Origin: Isoetes taiwanensis | Lineage: Eukaryota; Streptophyta; Lycopodiopsida; Isoetales; Isoetaceae | Length of the DNA: 64,000 nt | Assembly: GCA_021234155.1 (NCBI GenBank) | Contig: JAJEKV010000283.1 | Coordinates: 126,001 to 190,000 of the forward strand | Direction of reading: 5' to 3' | Shown: piece by piece, positions 33,110 through 43,900 of the stretch | Layout of the letters: each line of letters opens with the position of its first letter | Position numbering within the stretch: the stretch's first letter is position 1 | Translations under genes and position numbers: made by a program | Notes under the pieces: generated by a model | The model's input: the letters and a program-made list of their open reading frames with translations, nothing else | Databases searched by the model: none | Told to the model about the DNA's origin: nothing

Positions 33110-35050
33110 ATGCCATTTGCTCTATCTCGCTTTTACCCTTTTCTTTTCCCTACACACTTCCATTTTTTTTTACCTTTTTTTCTCGTTTTCCTTACATGCT
33201 TTCTTTTCTTCTTTTCCCCCTTTTTTTTTTCTCCACCCTTTCCCCCCTCCGCTTTCCTTCCCTATTGCCTTTCCCATCTACCTTTTGCTGATGGACTTTT
33301 TCCTTTCCATTTTCCTCTTTTCTCGACCCCTTCCTTCTTCCCCTTTCTTTGTGCCTTTTTTCCCTTTCCTTGCCCTTTTCCTCTTCCTTAGATTTTCCAT
33401 TTCCCTTTTTCCATGCCCTTTTCTCCACATTTTTTGTCTTCCCTTTTTTTCTATGCCCATTTTCCTCTTTTCTCCACCCTTTTCCTCTTCCCCCTTTTCT
33501 TTTTCCTTTTCCTTTTTTATGCATTTTTTCGCTTCCTTTTTCCCCTTTTCTTCACCCTTTTCCTCTTTCCCTTTATCTTGTCCCCTTTTCCCCTTCCCTC
33601 CCTTTTTCTCATGCCCTTATTCCCGGTTCCCTTTCCCCCTTTCTTTTTCTATTTTCTTTCCTTTCACTTTCCCTTTTTTTTTTTTTTTTTTTTTTGATGG
33701 CAAGATGTTTTTATTTTTTATTATATGAAAAGGTATTTACATAAATAAAGGACCTAACAAAATGTCCCTTTAAGAGGACTGAACTGCATTCACAACTCTA
33801 ACAGGTTACTTATCCTAGTCTACTCATCCTCTACATTGCCTTTAGAGGCCCAAGAGCATACAAAATATTCGTAGAATCCTCTGACTTTGCCAATACTATC
33901 AAACTCTTTCTCTTTTTCCATGCCTTTTTTCCCTTTTCTTTTCCCTCTTTTTTTCCCCTTCTCTTTTCCTTTCCCATGCCCCTTTTTGCTTCCGTTTTCG
34001 CACGCTCTTTTTTGCCTCACTTTTTCCCTTTCTTCACCCTTTCCCTCTTCCCCTTTTTTCCACGCCCTTTCCCCTCCCATTTACCTCTTCCCTTTTTCTT
34101 TGTGCACATTTTTCAAGTTTCCTTCCCCCCCCCCCTTTCTTTTTTCTTTCGCATTCCTTTTTTCCATGTCTTTTTGCCTTTCCTTATCCTCTTCCCTTTT
34201 ATCTCGTGCCCTTTCCCCGTTCCCTTTTCCCGTTTCCTTTTTTAGCTTCCCTTTCCCCTTTCTTTTTCTTTTTTCTTTTCGTTTCCCTTTCCTTTTTTCC
34301 ATGCCCTTTTTCCCTTCCTTTCTCCCCATCCTTTTTTTCCCCTTTTCCTTCCCTTTTCCTCATTTTTCCAACCTTTCACTCTTCCCCTTTTTTCGGTGCC
34401 CTTATTTTCTCTTCCCTTTTCTTCTTTCCTTATCCTTTCTCTTTTCTCCTTTTTCCCTTCCATTTTTTCATACCCTTTTTCCCTCCCTTTTCCCCTTTAT
34501 TCACCCTTTTCCTCTTCCCCTTTTTCCCGTGCCTTTCACCATTTCCGTTTTCCCTTCCCCTTTCCCTTTCCCTTTTCCCTTTTCCCGATGGCCCTTTTTC
34601 CATTCTATTTTCCTCCTCTCCCAACACTTTCTCTCTTCCCTTTTTTTCCCTTCCATTTTCCCCCCCACCCTCGCCTTTTTCCTTTTCCCTTTCCCTTTCT
34701 CTTTTTCTATGCCCTTTTTCCCTTCCCTTTTTCTCCACTTTTTTTTTCCTTTCCTTTTCCCCTTCCCTTTTCCTTCGGCCCTTTTGCCTTCACTTTCTCC
34801 TTTTCTTTCGGCCCTTTTGCCTTCCCCTTTTTCATTTTCTCCTTCCCTTTCCCTTTTTCACTTCCCCACTTTTTTTTTTTTCTTTTTCCCACTTTCCCCT
34901 TTCCTTTTTCTATTTTCATCTATCTACCTATCTATCTATCTTTTATTTCTATTTTCCCTTTTTCCTTTCCCCATTTCCTTCTGTCCTTTTCCCCTTCCTT
35001 TTCCATTTTTCCTCTCTTTTCCCTTTTTCCTTTCCCCTTTTACCCCTTCA
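33110..35050. repeat. CCCTTTT-type polypyrimidine tract (purine-rich on Helitron sense strand)
   Basis: Almost unbroken C/T sequence with interspersed variants of CCCTTTTCC and the recurring word ATGCCCTTTT. Reading frames inside (Pro/Phe/Ser or Gly/Lys/Arg/Glu-rich) are composition artefacts, not genes. A non-tract insertion splits it at about 33,675-33,905. It ends near a short (ATCT)n run at 34,917-34,940 and a final C/T block. Confidence 0.95.
33675..33905 (-). mobile_element. short retroposon 3' end inserted in the tract
   Basis: A run of over 20 T followed by GATGGCAAGATG and AT-rich sequence reads on the minus strand as an LINE-like 3' end with poly(A) tail. The word next to the tail resembles the 3' end of the LINE at 12.4 kb. 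It interrupts the tract cleanly. The right edge is approximate. Confidence 0.6.
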
Positions 35051-35204
35051 CTGTCGGATTGAGTGAATCTTATTGAAGCAACAATCAAGATGAAGTTTTG
35101 GTTGAAGTCATGCACATGTCATCTTCACCGTCGGTCGATCAAATTCTCAACCATTCGATCTAGGTCTCCATGGAAGACACACACTATATTTTTATAATAT
35201 AAGA

Positions 35205-35493
35205 TCAAATAACTTGTCAATTCGTAACTTCTATTAAAACAAGGTACTTATTAGTCTCCGTTATCACAACATTTAGTTTATCACAATTTAACATCATATA
35301 CAATTATTATTTAAGGTACTCTTTATTCCTTGCAACACATTCCAACAAAATTTGTGTTGCAAGTCTTCGCACCTTAAAATCCTGCATTAATTTTACAATA
35401 TCTATAATTACATACTTACTATCTTAATTATTAGAATTACTCTAAGGTAATGTTTAAGACATTACTGTACTATTTCATTATCCAATTAACTTA
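35205..35493 (-). mobile_element. gypsy 3' UTR remnant between Helitrons
   Basis: It continues the sequence broken at 32,985 and is itself related to 38,663-38,880 (both contain GCAACACA and CCTGCATTAATTTTACAA). It appears to be part of a tandemly repeated unit of about 290 bp in the gypsy untranslated region. Confidence 0.6.
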
Positions 35494-35617
35494 TCTTATA
35501 TTATAATGTTTTAGTGCAAGTAATGGACCACGCCCTAGATCCAACGGCTGAGGTTTAATCACTTTATCCTATGGTTACGATTTGCCAATCTTTCGAACTT
35601 AGGGTTTGAGAGAACTC

Positions 35618-35880
35618 AACACGGTTTTAGTGCTATTCCTTCTTACTCTGGCAGGATCAAAAGACCAAGGCATTGTGATTGCAGAAGATGCTAGGCTGGC
35701 TTCTTCTCATGCGAACTCTGCTGCTGGTGCTGGATACTTGGGTGCTTTCGTAACACGGTTTTAGCGCTATTCCTTCTTACTCCGGCAGGATCAAAAGACC
35801 AAGGCATTGTGATTGCATAAGATGCGAGGCTGGCTTCTTCTCATGCGAACTCTGCAGCTGCTGGATACTTGGGTGCTTTC
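35618..35880 (+). repeat. 134 bp tandem duplication of an exon-like piece
   Basis: Units at 35,618-35,751 and 35,752-35,880 are nearly identical. Each has a possible 3' splice site (GGCAG) followed by an open reading segment, SKDQGIVIAEDARLASSH. The second copy has a stop (GCATAAG). I do not recognise the protein. A second tandem pair of 24 bp (ATGCGGATCTCCCATG...) is at 35,928-35,975. Confidence 0.75.
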
Positions 35881-36564
35881 ACGACAAGACCTCAAGCCAT
35901 GACATATTGGAACTGGACACTTTGAAGAATGCGGATCTCCCATGTTTTTCTGAATGCGGATCTCCCATGTTTTTCTGACGTTTCTTTCCTCATGCAACCT
36001 TATTTTTATTGAGAGTCCAATTTAGTGCTACTCCAATTTGGCCAATTTGGCTCCACGAATCCTCGATATGTGAGGAATGGAGGTATTTCTATAATTTTTT
36101 TTCACCATAGTGTCTTTAGAATTCTATGCTACTCTCTGTTTATGAAGTTTCAAAGTACATTCAATTGCCGATTCGTATTTGATATTTTACAATAGATTGC
36201 TGTGGCAGAGCATGCAGAACTATTTGTTATTTCCATTAGACCAGGACACCTTCAGCTTCATTGTACATCCTCTGTTCCAGATAAAAGAAACATTGTTAGG
36301 TACATGATATTTAGGGTGCAGATATGTTTCAGAGTTCTACCTTTGCATATTTGTATCATGGCAGTTGCAACTGAGACAGTTATCTTGGTTCCTTTGCAGC
36401 TCCACTAATTAGAATGCTGAACGTAACAGCATCTGGCTGCATGTTTTTTACCCGATTTGGATCAAATAAATCCCACCATCCGTATAGGTCTTTAGTAGGG
36501 TATTATATGCATTTATATTTAGGCCAGCACTCGCTTTTTCCGCTATCTTAATTATCTTCTTCAG

Positions 36565-36700
36565 TTGACCACTTCTATTGCAAACTGCAATGTATTTGGG
36601 TTCATCCCTTGGTCGTCCATTTCATCTCGCACTTCCAAGGCCCTGTCAAGGTCACCAACTAAGCTGTAAGCATTGATTAATGAACAAAAAATATCCAGGT
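36565..36700 (-). pseudogene. captured pentatricopeptide repeat (PPR) fragment
   Basis: On the minus strand one frame reads CSLINAYSLVGDLDRALEV then RDEMDDQGMNPNTLQFA, one near-perfect 35-residue PPR unit (usual pattern: INAYSK.GDLD.A..V..EM...G..PN..T). PPR proteins bind organellar RNA. It lies inside, and antisense to, the Helitron, so it is most likely a captured host fragment. Nothing recognisable extends far on either side. Confidence 0.75.
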
Positions 36701-36980
36701 TAATTTTGTTTCACCTGTTTAGTGCTACCATGGGATGCTTTTTTCCTGTATTTCTAAGTACAGTTTTTAAGCTTATCCGCATCTCCTTTGTCTCACCCTT
36801 GATAACTGCCCTATCTCTTATTCTCTTATTCTTTTAACTAAGATGGAACATGTGGCATGATCCCTGAAGCTGTCAGAATTCTATCCAAATTATTCTACAA
36901 CTTGCAGCAATGGAATAGTTGTCTTTTCATTTCAGAATTTGCTAGATGAACAATTTTTAACCTTTTGCACATTTTTGAAG

Positions 36981-37044
36981 GGTTCGGAGCAAGAAGAGAT
37001 TGCACAGACCAATGACTTGGAGAGCTTTGCAGATTTTACAAAGT
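36981..37044 (+). pseudogene. captured exon with splice donor, unknown protein
   Basis: An open segment encoding SEQEEIAQTNDLESFADFTK ends at AAA|GTAAGG, a strong 5' splice site, and is preceded by a plausible acceptor (TTTTTGAAG). The protein is not recognised. It is another host-like exon in the same Helitron. Confidence 0.45.
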
Positions 37045-38324
37045 AAGGAATTAAATTATTCAGCTCAATGCTCCCAAAGAGTCAGGGAATGCCGTAATGG
37101 TGCTTTGGATTTCCATGTCCACAGAATGTTATTTGTTGGTGACGAGGTTAGAAATAAAAAATATACCTTTAAGACTCAGCTCTGGTGAAAAACGAATGCG
37201 CGTGCATAAAAAGAAATAACCAGGTTTGCCAAAGATCATTTGTTATTTCTCATAGCGTATTTGGCAAAGGTCTATTCTGGTAACATTTTGGACATATGAT
37301 ATAGAAGAAAATATTAAGATTCCATGGCAAAGGTATATTATGCTAACATTTTGGCTGAATTCTCTATCTGATAACAGTTTGGCATTCTCCAAAACTAAGT
37401 TGCTTTACTTTCTTAAACGTTTCTATATCGCAAAGAATATTATTTTAAAAGGGAAGTCTGCTTCTCTCTTTTGTAGAACATTAGTAGCTTCTTGATGTAA
37501 ATAACCCGTTTGATCATACATACTATTGAATCAAAGAAAATCATTACCCAAAGTAATTTAAAATCCCTCAATAAAACAATATGCAATATAAGTTGTTAGA
37601 GTTCAGTCATCATGAAGTAGCCGAAAGTGCAACACGTTTAAGAATGTATGGAAATTTAAGAATATAGAAATGTTACTTCTAACAAAACATAGATAAGGTT
37701 ATCATAAAAGGGCCTAGAGCACAACAATTAAGAAAAGAAATGTTGGTTCTAGATCCAACATTTGCATATAAATGTTGTTATATTGTAGATTCTAGCGCAT
37801 GCCATGTCCTTTTCCTACAACAACTACAAGGGTCATATGGTTCTAGATTTTGGCATATACCATGTCCTTTTCCTCCAACTACAAGGGTCATAGAAAAGGG
37901 AGGGTGTAATAACGTGGATAAAAGCCCTTTTTTTTAAAGAGCTCTCTCTAAAGGCCATTGCCTTTTTAACCCTTTCACCTACGGTATTTTATAGCCCTTT
38001 CAATTTCCCTTTTGATACTTATATATGCAACCTCCAAGCCTCGCAAAGCCTTGCATTTGTAGAACGTCTAGCTATAGTTTGGGCCAAAGATGGAGGACAA
38101 CAATGAACACAACTTAGGTATTGACATAACAACTCTAAAAAATATATATCAATTAACATCAAGTTTTTGTTTTACAGGCACCTAGGCACCTACAGAAAAT
38201 GATATCTTTGGATATTTTTGTTATAATAAAAGGTTTACATCACACTTTTCTCACTACAATCATATTTCTATTATAATAAACACTTTTCTCACTACAGTCA
38301 AAACATTTACAGACTTTTAACGTA

Positions 38325-38600
38325 TGCCCTGCAACGCTGGGCACTATTACTTCCCCTATATGATCATGCCGCATCTTCCATACCTTATTTCTTAGAATGT
38401 CAGAATTTAAAAGAAAAGTGATCCAATGGTCAAAAGTTGATGCCAGAAGATGGCCAAGATTGCATGCTAGGCTTAAGGTTTAGGTTCACAGCAGTTTTAG
38501 GTGTTCAGTATTGATGGTAGGTGCATGCTGCGAATTGTCTACATGTTTCCAAGTAAAAGCCCAACAATGCTAGGCATCGTTATTACTACATGCTTTTCGC
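38325..38600 (+). repeat. two degenerate Helitron 3' hairpins upstream of the real end
   Basis: GCCCTGC-AAC-GCTGGGC at 38,325-38,342 (followed by CACTATTACTTC, no CTAG) and GCCCAAC-AAT-GCTAGGC at 38,559-38,575 (followed by ATCGTTATTACTAC) resemble the true terminator at 38,634-38,662. They look like earlier ends that were bypassed. Confidence 0.7.
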
Positions 38601-38662
38601 ATTGTGGCCAAACATTTACAGGCTTCCAACCTATGCCCAGCAACGCTGGGCACCATTACTAG

Positions 38663-40687
38663 TCACTTCATAACTTAATCAACGCAAGGTAATTATTAAC
38701 CTCACTTAATACAACATTTAAGTTTATCAAAGTTTATCAATTTCATACAAAATTTACACTTCTAAGGTACTCTTCATCCCTTGCAACACATTATAACAAA
38801 ATTTGTGTTGCAAGTCCTTGCACCTTGAAATCCTGCATTAATTTTACAATATCTATAATTACATACTTACTATCTTACACAAGATTTAAGCGATTAGTTT
38901 CAATGGTCGAAATCACAACTACTCTAGAACTATCTATACAAGTGCTCGTGATGCGACTCCCCGCCGGTTCTTCGTTCTCATTGGCCTCCTGGGTTCACAC
39001 CACGCTAGAATATTAATGTAAAGTTGGTTATATGGGAACCACCCCATCTATCTACATGAATGCATGACTAATCTCCCGGCGTAGGAAGAGGATGCTTCTT
39101 CCATCGTGGCCGTGGAGACAGCGCCCTATAATGCCTATATGACGCTCATGCCTTTAGTTGCCTGAAACGTGGAGGATAGGGTCCTTCCCGTATTTGGGCG
39201 TGAAGGATAGGGTCCTCCCCGTAGGCATTGACTAGAGGTGCTTTCCAATCAATGCATTCCTGAATGACCTCTTATCTCTCAAGGTCGTCTACTTCCGTGG
39301 GACGGAAGTAGACTTTTTAATCTACCTTCCAACTCATTCAAGCAAAACCGCGGTCATGCCTACAATGACATTACACCACGTCCTAGAGATCACCGTAGTG
39401 GTCCCATCATCGCTAAATACGCATGCAACCCATACCTAGCATAGGCTGCATGCGTAGATTAATCTTAACTACACATGAAATTAATCTAGACATAAATCGA
39501 CATGCCTGAGCCAATTACTTCGGAGATGACCTTGCCGAGCATATCTGTATATTTGACCTTGTCGATGCAGAGCTTGTCGCTATGTTCTTCTGCCGGCCTC
39601 TTGCTGCTAGGGGATGTCTTCGTACTTCCTCCACTAACTGTTGCATGTCGGCTAGCATCTGTTAACGTCTTAAGTAAACATTACAGTCTTGGACCCCTGC
39701 ATGATCCTGCTATACTTCCCTTGATGCATGCAATTATATTAATTACCTTATGGTAATAGTTTTTTTTTTTTTTTTTTTTTTTTTATATTAACATTATAGT
39801 AGTATTGGATATATTGCTTCCAATAGTACAATTATATTTACTCTAAGCTTTTCAATATTTAACGACTTTTAGATCGCGATTATTTAAACAATAACCCTGA
39901 TTTAGACCTATTGTATCATAGACAAGGTTTTAATTATCATACACAAGAATTAGATGTGCTTCTTATTCTCTTCCTTGGGTCCTGCATTACCCTTGGAAGT
40001 ATATCCCTAAGATGCACTTAAGTACTGAATTCTATTTTCTATTTATATTTATAAGGACCCGAGGTCATATAGCTATCCTTGGAAGGAATTGCATCCTTGC
40101 GAAGGATTAATTAACATGCTACCTCACATTACCGTTGTTATTTAACTTATTTCCCTATGATAGATATACGTACAACAATTTCTATCCAGTTATTAGGATC
40201 TATATTTAACTTATCTATAAGACACATTAAAGCTTATAATGCATGGGCACACCTTACCTAAGGCTAGGACGCATCCACCCATTGAGCCGGCGTGGAGTAA
40301 TTTGGAGATTGCTCCCATAGTTTTGCTCCACTTCATTGGTGTAGTTAGCTATATGTCAGTCTCGCACGTTGAAGGCCTCCTGAGCACTAAGGAATCTATC
40401 TATTGTATGCTCTATTCGCTTCGGCCATTGCCGGAGTGAACTCTATTCTACGGGTCAGTCAATTCGATGCAAGTACGTTCAATCATAAGATTGAGCGCTC
40501 CCACTTTCTTCGAAAAGAAAATGGTCCTGCACCCTTTCAATGACGTTGTACACAACGTCATATCTATTCTCTCCCCTTAAGAGGTTATACGCTTCTTACT
40601 TAGCGCATTAATTTACTAGCCTTAGCTGACATATATAACCATCTAAGATGGATATACATATTATGTTACTATATTATGTTACATATT
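38663..40687 (-). mobile_element. gypsy 3' UTR remnants, no intact gene
   Basis: The 39,040-39,350 part is the reverse complement of the 6480-6790 region of the chromovirus (shared words include GGAAGGACCC, GGAAGTAGAC and the ATGGAAGAAGCATCCTC block). The 38,663-38,880 part repeats 35,205-35,425. A T run of about 30 is at 39,760-39,785. I see no genes from 39,800 to 40,680. Confidence 0.65.
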
Positions 40688-40757
40688 ATGTTATTATGGG
40701 TCCCATGACCTATTGGTCTTCGTGGACTATTCTATTCTATTCTATTCTATTCTATTC
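40688..40757 (+). mobile_element. 70 bp LINE 3' end with TTCTA tail
   Basis: GGGTCCCATGACC, GGTCTTCGTGGAC and about six TTCTA units match the 3' end of the LINE at 18.5-20.1 kb. It is an extremely 5'-truncated copy. Confidence 0.8.
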
Positions 40758-40776
40758 ATTTATTGCAATATAGTTA

Positions 40777-43311
40777 CTAGTTACGGTGCCCAGCGTTGCT
40801 GGGCACAATAACGAAACTTGTTGGGAGCATATTTCAATTTAGTAACATGTAAATGTTTGGAACTTGTACAATCCAAGACAAAACTTGTTGGGAGCATATT
40901 TCAATTTAGTAATATGTAAATGTGCGAAACTTGCACAATCCAACAAAACTTGTTGGGATCATATTTATGTTGCCTTGCTTGGCTTATTTCCTGAGCTTAT
41001 TTATTTTGGGAACTTATTTCCTAAGGTTATTTAGCAGGCATTTTCCACCTGGCTATTTTGCATGTCTTTTAATTTGCCAACAATATAAATATAGTTATTA
41101 GTTACAATTCCAATTCTTGATACAACCTAAGGCCCTTTGGCCTTCTCCAAAGAAACTGAAAGATGATATTTTGAAAGTAAATTCAACACATCATTGAAAA
41201 TGATATTTGACATAAGGTATGCTTTCTTAACAATTCAATACTATATTGCCTATATTCCTTGAGGGGATAGGTGAAAAAAATATGAATCAGGTTTGAAGCG
41301 GGGCAATGCTGATATTTTTACTCTGTGGAACCTACTAATTTACTCTGTGGAAGTACATCTGGATATAGACAAATACATTCCAAGTTTAGCACATCTTTTT
41401 CTCTTCACGCATGCCCTGTCAGATTGGGCAATGCCGCTGCAGAATTTGACATACATCTAGACATCATAGTTTAGACACATCAGTTCTTGCAAATGGCTCA
41501 TGGAGCTACATATCTGTATTTTGTTGCTGTCTTAGAAGGTAAATAACTGTATGTGCTTTAATAAAAGGTTCTATATGTAAAAAAGTGAAGTTTCTAGTCT
41601 ACAAACCATCTCCAGCTTTGCATGCTATCTTACATGTTCAAATATTAGCTGAGCAGCATCCCTCACATGATTCTTGACATAAATAGAATGGTCTTTTGCA
41701 TGTAGGATGAAGATAGTCAAATACAGTTTTTTTTCTTGTACACATGGGTCTCGTGACTATTGTGTGCAAGGAAATAAGAAATACACTGCTCCCAACTATT
41801 CCTGCATTTGAAAAACATCTCAATCTCTGCCAAATCCAAAGCGAGATCCTGAGATTGTTTGTTGAATTAAATAATTATTTTGTAATATACCTTTGGTAGA
41901 TGCCGTAGACATAAGCTCGTTATCCTTAGCTTGATGTGAATAGAAGACCATGAAGGCAGTAGTTGCAAGAGTTACCTAATTTATTGATGGAAAAGTGTTA
42001 GAAAAATTCTCAAATTCCCACCTTTAAAAAAACTATTGGCCTACTATACTCACCTGAAGATGGATTTCAATTTGCAAAACAATAGGGTTAACAATCATGT
42101 CACCTCCAATGGCCAGCACACCACCCAAAACTCCAACAAATATAGCCATTAATGGAAGAAGAGTATGTTGTTCTGTTCCTGAATGTCATCAACAATGAGG
42201 ATTTATTTTATACCAAAATAAACAATCCACAATGTTTTGACTTGTACCTCTGTAATAGATATGTTCTTCTTGCGCAGTTCTATACTCCGCATGGATACTT
42301 AGCAAGCTCTGATTTAAGAAACATACAACTTCATGTTAACTCCCTTAGGATGTTAATAAACGCTTTGGTTTCATCAACCATTGTTTTCATGTGACATCCT
42401 ATAAAAATAAAATCGAATTTATAGATTATCAAATGCCTTAGAACAACAAAGAATTTTAGATTTACCTTGTTCTTCTTGGTGCCCTTCAATACCTGAACCA
42501 CAAAACGTCTTGAAGAAAACCTGTAGCATAAAACGTAAAGAAATCATCAATAACTTACGACACAACAAAAGCACCAGAAGCACAGATAATGTTTCTAACA
42601 AAACACCACATCCATCTCCTCTTACCATTTTGCTTACTGCAATAATAAAAAATCAAGAGGCAAACAATGTCCCGCTTTTGATGTTGCTAACTCCGCCAAG
42701 AGTGCATCTTGCAGACCTTATGCATAGCGGCAGTGAATATTTAATCCAGAATCATGGCTTGAGATGGATGACCTAGCACGGAGTTCATCATTGGGAGCTG
42801 TACAAACTCGCATAAATTGCAGGTGTAATCGATCTGAGCCATAACGTTGAAAATAATGAATTCTAAAGATCCAAGTTCTTACAGGATGCTGATGTGCAAA
42901 TCCACTTTCTCGCTCCTTCCTCTACTTCTAATTAAACCCCAAATCTGCTTATTAACACTAAATCGTCTTTGAGTTGAGGTTGAAGAGCAAGTCGCTTATC
43001 TCTGGCGAATAAAATCATCCTTATCGATCTGGAGCTTGCGCCATACTACAGCGGAAAAGCTCTTCGTTGCCCTTTTTTCTTAATTGAGTATGGGCCTCTG
43101 CTGTTCTGAAGCTTCCACCCAAGCCATAGCCGCCTTGAAGCCATCACCGATAGAGGAGAGAAGATGCAAAATCATGGGTCGAAGCCATCACTGAGAGTTG
43201 AAGAGCAGATGCAAAATCGTGGCCGTCAAAATTTTAGGGCAAAATATTCTAGACCGTCCGATTCAGGGCAACACACAAAACAGACATACACTATAATTTT
43301 ATAATATAGGA
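40777..43311 (-). mobile_element. Helitron with captured TauE/SafE exons (2535 bp)
   Basis: Minus-strand 5' end A|TCCTATATTATAA (43,311); 3' end hairpin GCCCAGC-AAC-GCTGGGC, ACCGTAA, CTAG|T (40,777). The body holds genomic (intron-containing) exon pieces in the same orientation as the Helitron. Confidence 0.9.
41891..42178 (-). pseudogene. TauE/SafE sulfite-exporter-type fragment, two exons
   Basis: On the minus strand an exon at 42,178-42,054 is bounded by CAG| and |GTGAG and encodes FVGVLGGVLAIGGDMIVNP, the conserved glycine-rich membrane hairpin of plant TauE/SafE proteins (usually GGLLGIGGG). An intron of 78 bp follows. The next exon, 41,975-41,891, encodes VTLATTAFMVFYS, the expected continuation (usually PQVxxATxxFMxxFSS), and its phase fits exactly. 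The family comprises multi-pass anion transporters of about 450 residues. A further exon-like piece at about 41,735-41,830 (AGIVGSSVFLISLHTIVTR) and short ones near 42,465-42,525 may belong. This is a captured fragment, not a complete gene. Confidence 0.8.
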
Positions 43312-43900
43312 TGGGTTACCTACTTAGTTAGAACGATTCTAAACCACACATCATGACAATTCCTTTTGTCTCAAAAGACTATTTAATTACTATAATTCTT
43401 ATTTTAGATGTACCTTACATGTATTATTCTTTTATGTTCTAGAGATTCCCCCTTTTTTAGTTATTTAAACTCTTGGAATATTCCTACCAATCGAATTGAT
43501 GTCATCGTAACAAGTTGGCCGGACTTGTTAGGTTACTTCTTTTCTTTCGGTTGGATTATTCTTTTGGAGGTACTAGATTTATACATGGTCAATAATTATC
43601 CTAGTAATGATTCCTTCTTAGCGAGGTGATCAATCTCACCAAGTGGTTTCAATATGTTGGATGTCTGTTAACAATCGTGTATAATTTTAGTCACTCCTAT
43701 GCATTTCCTTCCCACTCCTTGACGCTTAGCCCAATCTTGGGGCAATCCTTTCAACGAGAATATCTGGAAATGCCTTATAATCCCAATATGGATGTTACCG
43801 TCCATACATTTAACCTACTAGGCCCCCATGGCCTTAGATCCTTGAGCTTGCTAGAAGCTCATCCACTCGTTGCCTACTTGAAGTAGCAAGGTAACGTTCT
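43312..43900. other. no gene seen
   Basis: AT-rich sequence to the right of the Helitron with only short open frames lacking recognisable content. Confidence 0.4.

Larger units (their letters stand above)
32986..35204 (-). mobile_element. Helitron carrying a purine-rich tract (2219 bp)
   Basis: On the minus strand the 5' end is A|TCTTATATTATAA (35,204) and the 3' end is the hairpin GCCCAGC-AAC-GCTGGGC, seven bases, CTAG|T (32,986). No Rep/helicase is present, so it is non-autonomous. Nearly all of its body is one purine/pyrimidine-biased tract. The 5' end matches the Helitron at 56,471. Confidence 0.9.
35494..38662 (+). mobile_element. Helitron with captured gene fragments (3169 bp)
   Basis: 5' end A|TCTTATATTATAATG; 3' end hairpin GCCCAGC-AAC-GCTGGGC, seven bases, CTAG|T. 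The body contains exon-like pieces: a 134 bp tandem duplication, a PPR fragment, and an exon with a good splice donor. Two degenerate 3'-end hairpins lie upstream of the true end. Confidence 0.9.

Noticed and set aside
33110-35066. Long ORFs rich in Pro/Phe/Ser (up to 391 codons) and antisense Gly/Lys/Glu ORFs
   Set aside because: They are translations of a C/T-only tract that lacks stop codons by composition. Several frames are open at once on both strands, so none is a gene.
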